This document shows positions 22,419 through 32,317 of a stretch of 33,282 bases of DNA, piece after piece. The stretch's first letter is position 1, and each line of letters begins with the position of its first letter. Origin of the DNA: JAHDCJ01 sp039028895 (GTDB lineage: Bacteria; Bacteroidota; Bacteroidia; Chitinophagales; Saprospiraceae); NCBI GenBank assembly GCA_039028895.1, contig JBCCHF010000055.1, positions 1 to 33,282 of the forward strand, read 5' to 3'. Position numbers and translations under genes: made by a program. A model generated the notes under the pieces. It ran no database searches. It saw only the letters and a program-made list of their open reading frames with translations, and was not told the DNA's origin.

Positions 22419-24798
22419 AAATGAGTTTTTTCGTAATGATTTTGCTTGAATCGCCAGTTATGTCAGAGGTGATTATCGTCAAGTAATAGATCCCCGTAGA
22501 AACCTTCCGATTGGTAGGGTGCCAGGAGAAAGAAACTTCGCCTTCAGCTTGCGCCAAAGTATTTTCAAAAACCACCTGTCCAAGCACATCGGAGATGACC
22601 CAGTTGACATCAGCTCTTTTTCTTAGACTGAAATTTACATTTATTACCTCTGAAAATGGATTGGGTACAACAGAGAAATCTTCAATAATTTCGTTAATTG
22701 AAGGGTCATGGATACTGACCACTCCGGAATTGGCGGCACCTGGGGTTGGAATTACCATAACCTGGAAAGGACCGGTACCATTTGGAAGTCTACCCGTGGC
22801 CATATCATCTGCCTGAGGGCCATATGTAATGGTGTCAATAACTGAAAATCCTGAAGAGAAACCATTGAAAATGCCTATTTGTTCTCCATCTTTATTGAGT
22901 TTGAAATTGGTATGGCGATCACCCTGGAACCCTTCATCATCTGCCCAGAATAGCAGGTATTGGTCCGGATAGATATACATATCCGGCATTTGCCAACGAT
23001 TTGGCAAATTCAAGTCATCAGTCAAAAATTTATCACCTAGATAAACCGGAGAAGGGCCAAAGTTGAAGATCTCGATCCAATCATCGAAATCTCCGGCTTC
23101 ATCAGCATCTGTTGAGTTGTTCGCCGCCATAAACTCGTTAATCCGGATAGTAGGAATTTGATCTCCAATTGAAAAGGTATAATAATCACATGCCGGCTTT
23201 CTTTCAGTTTGGACCATGTTGTCTGTGGCCTGGATAAAGTAACTAATCTCTTCGGGGGTTGGTAGCCCAGGGATTGTGACCCCAAAGATGCCATCTCCTG
23301 CCTGCACATCTCCATTTATTCCACCATCATTCATAGAAAATGGTTGGAATCCGATGCCATCAGTGCTAAAAAATAATTGAACATTTGCTATAGCTTCATC
23401 TTCAATTTTGGCCGTAAAAACAACTGATTCATTCAGTCCTGGAAAGTTATGTGTCACATCGGTCACAATAGGAATAATGTCATTTACCAATAATTGGGAC
23501 ATCGATGAGTTGCTCCTGGTGGTGATATAGGGCTTCAATCCATATGTTACATGGAATGGAGGTAAATTGGTTATATAACTATCGTTAAAGTCACTTACTG
23601 AAAAACCATAATCCAGGGTTCGGTAATTATCTGCGAATGCAAAAGGGTCGATCATCAACTTCAAACTATCAATTCTTGAGAAGAAAGTTGTGGTGTTGAA
23701 TTGATTGACCAACATTTGATTCATATGGTAGGAAACCTGGTTTCTATACTCCGTAACGGCCATTATTCTTGAATAGATGGGCCTGTGTTCGGCGTTGGCT
23801 GCCCAATTATAAATGTTCAATATTCCCCAATCGACCTGAAACCAATCTATCCCAAAAGTATTGTCGAGGTCGTAAGGGATATATTCGAACTTTCCTGTTT
23901 GAGTGTTTTGATACAGATAAAAATTGTTTTTGTTGATTATCGGTCCATCCCAATTGGCAATTAGGATTTCCATAGCGATTACTTTTAAGTAAGCCTCAAC
24001 GTTGAATATTTTTTCTAATTCACAGACAAAGGTCGGATCGTCAGCGATCTGGTTAAGGACAAAGATGAAATGCGCCAGGTCGGAATAATCATCTTCATCG
24101 GTGTTTGTTTTCAGATCGTAGGTCCGCCTTGACCCAACTTCAAACTTGTAAAGACTAGGATCGTCTCCAAGGTAGTTTAGGTCTGCAGGCCAGAGACATT
24201 TGTACAGGTTACCATTATTGCTTCCAAATCTGTTGGCTACAAATTCTTCATCGATGTGTTCAACACTTATATATAGTCCGAAATAGTTGTCATTAATGTA
24301 TAATTCAACGTGGTTAGAGCGAGGCGCAGGGATGCCAATTTCTCTGAACAGATCCCATGATAATTTTGAACGTATAACTGAAGGATCATTATGTTCACCA
24401 TTTAGGTTTAGCTTTTCAACTCCAAAATATTCCCTTCCGGGAACGTAAGTATTGAAGGAAACCTTGAACGACTTTTTTGCTGCGAATCTGGAGGTATTTC
24501 CGCGTAAGCGAAATCCTACGTTATCAAGTGTGTCAGAAAACGTGGAAGTGGTAAAAACCATGGTAGCATGAAAATGATAATTGCTCGATTCGTTTCCGGG
24601 AGCCAGTATAATGGCTAGTGAGTCTTCCGGGAGCAGAATGTCAATTCGGGGCACTTCCGAATCAATATATAGCGGCTCAAGTGGGGGTAGTGGTGTTTGG
24701 GAAACCCCAAAAACCGGTAACATCAGAAAAAAGAAAGTAATCCTGAATTGCAAATCAAAACTTGGACTAATTCGGCGAATCAGGATTACGTATTTCAT
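22408..24798 (-). CDS. Exported CotH-type kinase with lamin-tail domain and T9SS sorting domain
   Basis: 796 aa. Residues 1-33 form a signal peptide (ITFFFLMLPVFGVSQ). Residues ~48-400 are a CotH-type atypical protein kinase fold: GFRLRGNTSR, KKSFKVSFN at ~109, ELYINDNYFGLYISVEHID, NWDG with D284 as likely catalytic aspartate, and YDLDNTFG at 309-316 with likely metal-binding D310/D312. The active-site motifs look intact. Residues ~440-550 are beta-rich. A lamin-tail domain follows at ~560-680 (IRINEFMAANNSTD, DDWIEIFN), then a T9SS sorting domain at ~715-796 (VVPNPFSEVINVNF to TKKLIYVN). CotH kinases phosphorylate secreted proteins in spore formers; the target here is unknown. It starts 13 bp after the SusA-like gene and overlaps the esterase gene. 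Confidence 0.88.
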   Translation of the reverse strand: MKYVILIRRISPSFDLQFRITFFFLMLPVFGVSQTPLPPLEPLYIDSEVPRIDILLPEDSLAIILAPGNESSNYHFHATMVFTTSTFSDTLDNVGFRLRGNTSRFAAKKSFKVSFNTYVPGREYFGVEKLNLNGEHNDPSVIRSKLSWDLFREIGIPAPRSNHVELYINDNYFGLYISVEHIDEEFVANRFGSNNGNLYKCLWPADLNYLGDDPSLYKFEVGSRRTYDLKTNTDEDDYSDLAHFIFVLNQIADDPTFVCELEKIFNVEAYLKVIAMEILIANWDGPIINKNNFYLYQNTQTGKFEYIPYDLDNTFGIDWFQVDWGILNIYNWAANAEHRPIYSRIMAVTEYRNQVSYHMNQMLVNQFNTTTFFSRIDSLKLMIDPFAFADNYRTLDYGFSVSDFNDSYITNLPPFHVTYGLKPYITTRSNSSMSQLLVNDIIPIVTDVTHNFPGLNESVVFTAKIEDEAIANVQLFFSTDGIGFQPFSMNDGGINGDVQAGDGIFGVTIPGLPTPEEISYFIQATDNMVQTERKPACDYYTFSIGDQIPTIRINEFMAANNSTDADEAGDFDDWIEIFNFGPSPVYLGDKFLTDDLNLPNRWQMPDMYIYPDQYLLFWADDEGFQGDRHTNFKLNKDGEQIGIFNGFSSGFSVIDTITYGPQADDMATGRLPNGTGPFQVMVIPTPGAANSGVVSIHDPSINEIIEDFSVVPNPFSEVINVNFSLRKRADVNWVISDVLGQVVFENTLAQAEGEVSFSWHPTNRKVSTGIYYLTIITSDITGDSSKIITKKLIYVN

Positions 24799-24811
24799 GA
24801 ATTATTGGGAT

Positions 24812-26713
24812 CTATTTTTGAAGCTCCAAAACTTTTGAGCTGAACGGACTAATAAAAATCTGGTCAAGTGAACCCAGATAATGATCATTGATGATATTCA
24901 AAGCCCCGCTATACCCATCAAGTCTTTCTTTAAAACGGTCTTTTTCAAGTGTAACTGATTTATCGGAGGTGTTCATAATCACCATAACAGATTCGTTATC
25001 TGTGTATCTAAAAAAGACGTAGACCCCGTCCTGAGGTACAAACTGCATAAGTTTACCTGTGGTCAGTGGTTCGGAAGTCTGGCGGTAGTTAGCTAGTCGG
25101 CTAATAAAGTTAAAGGCTTCATTTTCCTGGTCGGAGCGATCCCTTTCCCTGAATTTATTCTTATAATCGCCTTTCCATCCGCCCGGAAAATCTTCTCTTA
25201 CTTTCCCATCTGGGTCAGAAAAGTTTTTCATCAGGATCTCAGTTCCGTAATACATGCAAGGGATGCCTCTTGTCGTTAGCAAGAAGGTAAGCCCAGTTTT
25301 AAATTTATTGAAATCTTCCCCAATTACAGAATAAAAACGACTCAGGTCATGGTTGTCGAGGAAGACGACATTCCGGTAAGGATCTTCATAAAGAAAATCC
25401 TGAGCAAGCGTGTAGTAAATTCGCATCAATCCACCCTCCCAGCTTTGGGGTTTGTTTAAGGCATCATTGATCGCATAATACAGTTGGAAATCAGTTACAG
25501 CCGGCATATTGGAATTCCAGCCTTCTCTCAGGTTATTGTTTTGGGTGAATTGTGCTTGTACTGCGGGTCCATGCACCCAGGTCTCGGCAAACAAACCGAA
25601 TTGAGGATACTCGTTCAAAATGGCTTTTCCCCATTGCGCGACAAAATCCTGATCCGGATAAGCATAAGTATCGATCCGGAAGCCATCAATACCAGCATAT
25701 TCGATCCACCAGATATTGTTTTGAGTCAGGTACCTGGCGACCTGTGGATTTCTTTGATTTAGATCCGGCATATGGGTGTCAAACCATCCGTTGCTCATAA
25801 GATTACGATCATATTCTGACGCATAAGGATCCATTAAAGTAGTGGCACGGTAGGTTGTCCTGGTGAATTCATCATGCTGATTTAGCCAGTCTTGCGAAGG
25901 CAGGTCCTGGATGATCCAATGTTGATCACCAACATGATTATGGATGATATCTTTAATGACTTTCATGCCTTTTTTGTGGCAGCGATTGACAAAATCAACA
26001 TATTTGGCATTAGTGCCGAATCGTTTGTCTATTTGATAATGATCCGTAGCCGCATAACCGTGATAGGAATATTTGGGTTGATCATTTTCTAAAACCGGAT
26101 TGAGCCAGAGTGTAGTAACTCCCAGTTGTTGCAGGTAGTCGAGGTTTTGTATGATTCCCTGTAGGTCTCCGCCATGTCGGTCATACATTTCATTACGATT
26201 GGTGCCCACCTCTTGAAGATCAGCATGAGAATCGTTTCCAGGGTTGCCATTAGCGAACCTGTCGGGCATGATCAAGTAAATGAAATCTGTATTGTCAAGG
26301 CCCTGAATGCGATTTGGACTTTTATCTCTGGGTTTGAGTTCAAAAGGGTAAGACCTGATATCGTTTTCACTGACCAATCTGATTGGAACACGACCTGGCT
26401 GGGCAGACTTGGTAATATCCATCATAATAAAAAGGTAGTTTGGGTTGGCTACCCTGGTTACCTTACTGACTACGATTCCGGGATGATTAACACTAACCTT
26501 GTGATCAGAAATCCTGGTGTCGTAAATCATTACTTCTATTGAGGAAGTCTTCATGCCAACCCACCAATTAGGCGGGACGACTTTTGCTTCTGCAACTTTC
26601 GGCAGGAATGTTTCATTTCCTTTTGTTGGTGACTCGGGGTTGGAGTTGGCTTTCACCATGCTCGTAACGAGAATTAATCCCATTACAATGATCATGAATA
26701 GAATTTTTTTCAT
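24812..26713 (-). CDS. Periplasmic GH13 neopullulanase/cyclomaltodextrinase (SusA-like)
   Basis: 633 aa. A signal peptide spans 1-22. Residues ~35-125 form the cyclomaltodextrinase N-terminal domain (PPNWWVGMKTSSIEVMIYD). The GH13 barrel spans ~140-520 with region I D255-IIHNH, nucleophile D348 (GFRIDTY), acid/base E377 (AETWV) and D453-N-H-D456 (FLDNHDLSR). The C-terminal domain, ~550-633, matches the cyclomaltodextrinase C-terminal type. The order and length fit SusA-type neopullulanase, which cuts maltodextrins, cyclodextrins and pullulan in the periplasm. It is followed after 13 bp by the CotH gene and preceded by a 145-bp gap that holds a terminator-like hairpin. Confidence 0.92.
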   Translation of the reverse strand: MKKILFMIIVMGLILVTSMVKANSNPESPTKGNETFLPKVAEAKVVPPNWWVGMKTSSIEVMIYDTRISDHKVSVNHPGIVVSKVTRVANPNYLFIMMDITKSAQPGRVPIRLVSENDIRSYPFELKPRDKSPNRIQGLDNTDFIYLIMPDRFANGNPGNDSHADLQEVGTNRNEMYDRHGGDLQGIIQNLDYLQQLGVTTLWLNPVLENDQPKYSYHGYAATDHYQIDKRFGTNAKYVDFVNRCHKKGMKVIKDIIHNHVGDQHWIIQDLPSQDWLNQHDEFTRTTYRATTLMDPYASEYDRNLMSNGWFDTHMPDLNQRNPQVARYLTQNNIWWIEYAGIDGFRIDTYAYPDQDFVAQWGKAILNEYPQFGLFAETWVHGPAVQAQFTQNNNLREGWNSNMPAVTDFQLYYAINDALNKPQSWEGGLMRIYYTLAQDFLYEDPYRNVVFLDNHDLSRFYSVIGEDFNKFKTGLTFLLTTRGIPCMYYGTEILMKNFSDPDGKVREDFPGGWKGDYKNKFRERDRSDQENEAFNFISRLANYRQTSEPLTTGKLMQFVPQDGVYVFFRYTDNESVMVIMNTSDKSVTLEKDRFKERLDGYSGALNIINDHYLGSLDQIFISPFSSKVLELQK

Positions 26714-26745
26714 GTGACTGATTTTCGTTGAGCCTTGAAAATAAC

Positions 26746-26797
26746 AAAAAAGACAGAAAGCAAAATTTACGATATTCTGTATAATTGGCTTTCTGTC
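26746..26797 (-). terminator. Terminator or attenuator hairpin between MFS and SusA-like genes
   Basis: GACAGAAAGC (26752-26761) and GCTTTCTGTC (26788-26797) are perfect reverse complements with a 26-nt loop. On the minus strand six T residues follow the stem directly. It lies 62 bp after the MFS stop and 33 bp before the SusA-like ATG. It could end the upstream transcript or reduce read-through. No TAnnTTTG box was found between it and the ATG. Confidence 0.6.
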
Positions 26798-26858
26798 AGT
26801 AAATTATAACTGTTGCTAGGTTTAAAGTCTTGTTTTCTAAAACTAAATATCTGATGGC

Positions 26859-28403
26859 TTATGACTGTAGAACAACATCGTCTTTATCTTCTACAATAAC
26901 CATTAACACACCAGCAAGGATCATGGCTATGCCTCCAGTAATAATTGCAAAGATAGGTTCATTTCCAAAGAAGTTGCGGACCATGAAGCCAAGAATAGTT
27001 GCTGCTACCATTTGTGGGATTACAATGAAGAAGTTGAAGATTCCCATATAATATCCCATTTTATCAGCTGGCAAAGATCCGGTCAGGATGGCATAAGGCA
27101 TTGACAGGATGCTGGCCCAGGCGATACCAACACCAACCATTGAAGCCATCAGAAGGTATTGATCATTGATAAAAAAGATTGAAATCAAACCTAAACCACC
27201 AAGTACCAGGCAAATTGTATGCGTCGTCTTACGACTCGTTTGTTTGGCCAATATCGGCAATCCGAAGGCTACGATGGCGGCAACACCATTATAAACAGCA
27301 AACATAATTCCTACCCATTCTGCACCAGCGCTATACTCTGCGGAATCCACGTTTGTGGTTCCAAAAACATGACCGGCAACTGCTGGAGTAGAGTAGATCC
27401 ACATGGAGAATAAAGCAAACCATGAAAAGAATTGGACAACAGCCAACTGAACCATGGTGCGGGGCATTGTAAGCATATCGTTCATAATGGTGGTAAAGGC
27501 CCCATCTTTTCTCCCGTCTGACTGGAACATAGCGGCTAATAAGAAAAGAACACCTACGATAGCCAGACCAATAGCAAGGATGTATAGCTCCTTGTCGAGG
27601 TTTTGGATTACTAATAAGGCGATAATGAGTCCTCCAACTATCGACATAATGAGGCCAGTCTTAAGCTGTTTGCTCCGATGAATTTGAAATGCTTCAGGTG
27701 TCATCTCTTCGGTCTGAAATTCTTCAGACTCATGGTCTTCAAAGCTGGCTAATTCTTCAGGAGAATACTCTTTGGACTTCATCACGGTCCATAATACGGC
27801 GAGGAAAAAGATGATACCTCCCAGGTAAAAGGACCAGGTTACAGAGTCAGGGATCTCTCCTTCAGGGGCTACGTTATTTACACCAAACCAATTTGTCAGA
27901 ATAAAAGGCAATGCAGAAGCGATTACGGCTCCGGTTCCAATAAAGAAACTTTGCATAGCGAAGCCCATGGTGCGTTGCTCAGATGACAAGTTATCACCTA
28001 CAAAAGCGCGGAAAGGCTCCATGGAAACATTGATGGAAGCATCCAGAATCCAGAGCATCCCTGCTGCCATCCAGAGTACCGGGGAATTAGGCATCAGGAA
28101 GAGTGCTATAGAAGCGAATATTGCCCCGAAAAGAAAATACGGTCTTCTGCGACCGAGGCTATTCCATGTGCGATCGCTGAAGTATCCAATAATAGGCTGG
28201 ACAATTAGCCCTGTGACCGGAGCCGCGATCCATAGTAGCGATATTTCGTCCATTTCGGCGCCTAACCTTTGGAAAATTGAGCTGACATTGGCATTCTGGA
28301 GGGCAAATCCGAACTGGATACCCAAAAACCCAAAACTCATATTCCAGATATCCCAGAAAGACAGCTTGGGTTTTTTTGTTTTTATGGCAGGGGAGTTTGT
28401 CAT
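26859..28403 (-). CDS. MFS sugar transporter (SLC45/GPH-like, probable maltose uptake)
   Basis: 514 aa with about twelve membrane segments and a central hydrophilic stretch at ~215-250 (KEYSPEELASFEDHESEEFQ). The loop between helices 2 and 3 has the signature G73-x3-D77-R-T-W-N followed by GRRRPY (84-89), typical of the sugar transporter group near SLC45 and GPH carriers. The start is polar (MTNSPAIKTKKPK), with no signal peptide. Position between GH13, GH65 and SusA-like genes makes maltose or short maltodextrin its likely substrate, imported across the inner membrane for phosphorolysis. The exact sugar cannot be read from sequence. Confidence 0.9.
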   Translation of the reverse strand: MTNSPAIKTKKPKLSFWDIWNMSFGFLGIQFGFALQNANVSSIFQRLGAEMDEISLLWIAAPVTGLIVQPIIGYFSDRTWNSLGRRRPYFLFGAIFASIALFLMPNSPVLWMAAGMLWILDASINVSMEPFRAFVGDNLSSEQRTMGFAMQSFFIGTGAVIASALPFILTNWFGVNNVAPEGEIPDSVTWSFYLGGIIFFLAVLWTVMKSKEYSPEELASFEDHESEEFQTEEMTPEAFQIHRSKQLKTGLIMSIVGGLIIALLVIQNLDKELYILAIGLAIVGVLFLLAAMFQSDGRKDGAFTTIMNDMLTMPRTMVQLAVVQFFSWFALFSMWIYSTPAVAGHVFGTTNVDSAEYSAGAEWVGIMFAVYNGVAAIVAFGLPILAKQTSRKTTHTICLVLGGLGLISIFFINDQYLLMASMVGVGIAWASILSMPYAILTGSLPADKMGYYMGIFNFFIVIPQMVAATILGFMVRNFFGNEPIFAIITGGIAMILAGVLMVIVEDKDDVVLQS

Positions 28404-28470
28404 GATTGTTATTTGATGATTTAAAAATCAAACGAAGGCATCAAATGAATGCCCCTTAGGTTTCTTACAA

Positions 28471-29889
28471 TTAATTTGAGGAGTATACTTTGTAATCCCA
28501 TGGTCCAAGCGCAAGATTACCATGACCATCGAAATTCGTTTTTTCTCCTGAAAAAACTTCAGTGTATTCACCTTTGTGATGTAAATGGGCTTTTTGATTA
28601 CTATCAGAAAGGTTTACGATGACCAGTATTTTATCACCATCTTTTTCCCTGGTAAAGGCATAAACTTTATCACTATTCTTTCCTGATTTTATTCTTGTGT
28701 GCTGACCACCGTGCTCACCGTTCCAAAGGGCTTTGTTCCGTTTTTTTAGTTGTAACAAAGTTTTGTAAAAGTCGGCATATTCAAAATTATTCCAGTCAAT
28801 GGCATCTTTTTCAAAGAACTCAAGCCGTTTTCTCACGGGAGCTTCCTGACCGCTGTAAACGAGCGGCATTCCAGCAATGGTTGAAACCAATACCGCAAAG
28901 GTTTTATGCCCATCGCCATACCTTTCGAAAACAGTTCCATTCCATGAGTTTTCGTCATGGTTGGTGGAAAACATCATTGGATATCCTTTTTTATGTTTTT
29001 TGACATCTTCAATAAAATAGGTGTCGATGTCATTAGCATTTTTTTCCCCTTTGGCAATGGCATTGGTCAGGTGGTGGAACTCCCAACCATAATTCATATG
29101 AAAGTTACCTGAATTTCTGTGGGGTGGATGTTCGGCTTCAGCCAACATGAAAACATTTTTTTCTTTTTGAATAGCCAGAATTGCTTCATCCCAAAAATCA
29201 TCAGGTACCTCAAAGGCCACATCACAGCGATATCCGTCAATGTCATGGTCTTTTACCCAGTATACCAGGGCATCAATCATTGCAGCGCGCATATCTTTGT
29301 TATCGTAGTTCAGGTCTGCTACATCGGTCCAATCCCAAGATTTACCATCCTTGTCAATGGGATCGGTAATCTCTCCTTTGGCGTTCTTGGTATACCATTC
29401 TGGATTATCGGTGATCCATTTGCTATCCCAACCGGTATGATTTGGTACCCAATCCAGGATGATCTTCATACCTAGTTTATGGATTTCAGCGACCATAGCA
29501 TCAAAGTCCTCTTTGGTGCCATACTCTGAATTAATGCTTTTATAATCAGTTACAGCGTAATAGCTTCCCAGCGTACCTTTTCTTTTGTTTTTGCTAATCT
29601 CATGGACGGGCATAAACCAAAGAATATCTACACCCATTTCCTGAAGACGCGGCAGGTGAGCCATAAATGCCCTTATCGTACCTTCTGTTGTGTATTGACG
29701 AAGATTTACTTCATATATATTGGCATTTTTTGCCCAATCAGGAGCCTTGCGCAGGTCGTCTTTTGGTGTTATGTTTTCCTCTGTCTTTTCAGCTGGCAAT
29801 TCCTCTGGTTGATCCTGAGTTTTAGGATTGCAGGAAATCATGGAAATGGATAAGAGTAAGAAGAATACCGATAGAATTTTGGAATGCAT
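28471..29889 (-). CDS. GH13 alpha-amylase family lipoprotein
   Basis: 472 aa. The signal peptide has a lipobox (SMISC, Cys20), so the enzyme is lipid-anchored. The GH13 barrel directly follows a short acidic linker: region I D146-WVPNH, nucleophile D223 (GYRCD), acid/base E251 (LAEAEH) and N310-H-D312 (STNHDEN). A short C-terminal beta domain closes it (GHGNLALGPWDYKVY). Its size is compact compared with SusG, and no CBM58-like insertion is evident. It probably cleaves maltodextrins in the periplasm or at the outer membrane. The gaps to its neighbours (69 bp before, 67 bp after) are compatible with one operon. Confidence 0.9.
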   Translation of the reverse strand: MHSKILSVFFLLLSISMISCNPKTQDQPEELPAEKTEENITPKDDLRKAPDWAKNANIYEVNLRQYTTEGTIRAFMAHLPRLQEMGVDILWFMPVHEISKNKRKGTLGSYYAVTDYKSINSEYGTKEDFDAMVAEIHKLGMKIILDWVPNHTGWDSKWITDNPEWYTKNAKGEITDPIDKDGKSWDWTDVADLNYDNKDMRAAMIDALVYWVKDHDIDGYRCDVAFEVPDDFWDEAILAIQKEKNVFMLAEAEHPPHRNSGNFHMNYGWEFHHLTNAIAKGEKNANDIDTYFIEDVKKHKKGYPMMFSTNHDENSWNGTVFERYGDGHKTFAVLVSTIAGMPLVYSGQEAPVRKRLEFFEKDAIDWNNFEYADFYKTLLQLKKRNKALWNGEHGGQHTRIKSGKNSDKVYAFTREKDGDKILVIVNLSDSNQKAHLHHKGEYTEVFSGEKTNFDGHGNLALGPWDYKVYSSN

Positions 29890-29958
29890 GGTTTAGCGGT
29901 TTAGGTTTTGATGTTCACAAATACGTAAGTCGGTCTTTTATGTCAAATCACAGGTGAC

Positions 29959-32295
29959 TTAAGTCGCAATCGGTTGGCGTTTTGGTTTGTAACTCACCGT
30001 TTGTGATTGTTTACCCTGGATGATTCTTGGTTTGTTATGGACATAGATTTTGATGTCTCCCTTGCTATGGTTAAAAATCTCAGCTTCAGTCGGTCCAATC
30101 CTTACCGAAAGCAGGTTTTCCCTGAATCTGATCTTGAACGTAAGGGATTTCCACTGGCGGGGTAGGAGCGGGGAAAAATAAAGATGGTCTCTCCTGACGC
30201 GCATACCGCCAAAACCTTTGATAACAGACATCCATGTACCGCCCATACTGGTTATATGGCAACCATCTTCTGTGTCGTTATTATAATCATCGAGATCAAG
30301 TCTTGAAGTACGGAGATAGAGCTCATAGGCTTTTTTCTCATATCCTAATCGAGCTGCATGAATAACGTGTACACAGGGCGAAAGTGATGATTCATGGACT
30401 GTTCTTGGTTCGTAATAGTCGAAGTTGCGCTTGACGGTGACTTCATCAAAATGATCTTCAAACAGATAAAGGCCTTGTAAGACATCGGCCTGTTTGATAT
30501 AAACAGACCTAAGGATTCTGTCCCAGGACCAATTTTGCCATATGGGGGTCTGTTCTTCTGGAATATCCTTTGCCAGTTTTTGCTCTTTGTCGAGGAAGCC
30601 ATCTTGTTGGAGGAAAATGCCAAGGTCTTTATTCTCCGGGAAGTAAAGGTTTCGTGAAACTTTGTTCCAACGTCTAATTTCGGCTCTATCGTTAAAGTGA
30701 TATTTTGCTGAAATCGCTGCATACCGTTCAGGTGCAGTTTTTCTGACATAGTGGACAGCATCGCGAGCGTATTCAAGACACCACTTGGCGATGTAGAGGG
30801 TATACCAGTTGTTATTGACGTTGTTTTCGTATTCATTGGGTCCGGTGACACCAAGGAGTACAAACTTATTTTTTTCATTGGAGAAATTTACCCTTTGGGC
30901 CCAAAACCTGGCAATTGCTATCAATACAGGCAATCCATATTGTGAGAGGTAGTCTTTGTCGCCAGTATATCGGATATAATCGTAGATCGCGAAAGCTATT
31001 GCCCCATTTCGGTGGATTTCCTCAAAGGTGATTTCCCATTCATTATGACATTCCTCGCCATTCATGGTAACCATAGGGTAGAGGGCTGCACCACTATTAA
31101 ACCCAAGTTTATTGGCATTTTCTATAGCTTTTGGAAGGTGTTTATATCTGTAAATAAGCAAATTACGAGCGACACGTGGTTCTGCCGAACTCAGGTAAAA
31201 CGGAAAGCAATAAGCTTCGGTGTCCCAATAGGTGGATCCGCCATATTTTTCACCGGTGAATCCTTTAGGCCCGATATTAAGCCTTTCATCTTCTCCTGTG
31301 TAGGTTTGGTTGAGTTGGAAGATATTGAATCTGATGCCTTGTTGAGCAGCGACATCACCTTCGATAGTAATATCACTTTCCTTCCATTTCGCGCCCCATG
31401 CTATTTTCTGTTCGTCAAGCAATTGATCAAACCCTTTTTGGGTAGCTTGCTTCAATACTTTTTTACAGATTTTGAGCATTGCAGTTTTAGGATGATTTTC
31501 AGAAGAGAGGTTGGCTACATATTTGAAAATGGTTATTTCATCTCTTTTTTTGGCTTTGAGCTTAGCGGTTTGAGCGACGTATTTGTTCTTTTCGGTTGAG
31601 GAGAATGGGTTTTTCGATGTTTTGCCGTTATGGTCAATACGAATCTGCATTCCAGAACAAACGTGAAAGTTTAACTTCTTCGTTTTTGCTGTTACGTATC
31701 CCGACCTTTTTCCGGTCATTCGATTAACCTCTTCCCAAAACTTTTCATCGTAATTGGCATCTTCATTAATGACGTCAAAATCGAGGTATGGTTTTATTTC
31801 AAGTTTAGCTTTCTTGTTGAGCAGGGTAATGGAATAGCGAATTGCTGCAGTTTCGTCATCAACGATACTGCAAAATCGAACAGTTTTCACTTTTACCTTA
31901 ATGCCGTTTTTTAGTTTGGCTGTAAATGAACGGCTCAGGATGCCTTTCTTCATATCCAAAACCCGGCGGAAGTCTGAGATCTTACACTGGTGCAGGTCCA
32001 GTTCGTCATTATTGATCTTTATATCGATGCCAATCCAGTTAACAGCATTCAGGACTTTGGCAAAGTATTCGGGGTATCCATTTTTCCACCAACCAACTCT
32101 TGTTTTGTCGGGGTAGTAGACTCCTGCAATATAGTTGCCTTGCAGAGAATCTCCTGAATATTGTTCTTCAAAGTTGGCACGTTGGCCCATCCTGCCATTT
32201 CCAATGCTGAAAACTGATTCTGTTATTCTATTGTGTTTTTTGTGAAATCCTTCTTCAATTATCTTCCACTCATCGTGTTTAAGGTATTGTTTCAT
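29959..32295 (-). CDS. GH65 maltose phosphorylase
   Basis: 778 aa, full length for GH65 phosphorylases. The conserved block ECHNEWEITFEEIHRN (415-430) holds the family's catalytic glutamate. Other family signatures are SIGNGRMGQRANFEE near the N-terminus, FTGEKYGGSTYWDTEAY (346-362) and EDGCHITSMGGTWMSVIKGFGG near the C-terminus. There is no signal peptide, so it is cytoplasmic. It splits maltose with phosphate to glucose and beta-glucose-1-phosphate. The next gene upstream is beta-phosphoglucomutase, only 22 bp away, which uses that product and supports maltose (rather than trehalose or kojibiose) phosphorylase, though those GH65 specificities cannot be fully excluded. Confidence 0.93.
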   Translation of the reverse strand: MKQYLKHDEWKIIEEGFHKKHNRITESVFSIGNGRMGQRANFEEQYSGDSLQGNYIAGVYYPDKTRVGWWKNGYPEYFAKVLNAVNWIGIDIKINNDELDLHQCKISDFRRVLDMKKGILSRSFTAKLKNGIKVKVKTVRFCSIVDDETAAIRYSITLLNKKAKLEIKPYLDFDVINEDANYDEKFWEEVNRMTGKRSGYVTAKTKKLNFHVCSGMQIRIDHNGKTSKNPFSSTEKNKYVAQTAKLKAKKRDEITIFKYVANLSSENHPKTAMLKICKKVLKQATQKGFDQLLDEQKIAWGAKWKESDITIEGDVAAQQGIRFNIFQLNQTYTGEDERLNIGPKGFTGEKYGGSTYWDTEAYCFPFYLSSAEPRVARNLLIYRYKHLPKAIENANKLGFNSGAALYPMVTMNGEECHNEWEITFEEIHRNGAIAFAIYDYIRYTGDKDYLSQYGLPVLIAIARFWAQRVNFSNEKNKFVLLGVTGPNEYENNVNNNWYTLYIAKWCLEYARDAVHYVRKTAPERYAAISAKYHFNDRAEIRRWNKVSRNLYFPENKDLGIFLQQDGFLDKEQKLAKDIPEEQTPIWQNWSWDRILRSVYIKQADVLQGLYLFEDHFDEVTVKRNFDYYEPRTVHESSLSPCVHVIHAARLGYEKKAYELYLRTSRLDLDDYNNDTEDGCHITSMGGTWMSVIKGFGGMRVRRDHLYFSPLLPRQWKSLTFKIRFRENLLSVRIGPTEAEIFNHSKGDIKIYVHNKPRIIQGKQSQTVSYKPKRQPIAT

Positions 32296-32317
32296 TACTC
32301 TACAGTTAAGGTTGCAA

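Noticed and set aside
29953..29962. 10-bp palindrome GACTTAAGTC at the end of the GH65 gene
   Set aside because: It overlaps the stop codon, has no loop or T-run and no second copy was noticed; probably chance.
30345..31599. A 177-aa minus-strand and a 195-aa plus-strand ORF
   Set aside because: Both are shadow frames of the GH65 gene; neither has a plausible start context or known motif.
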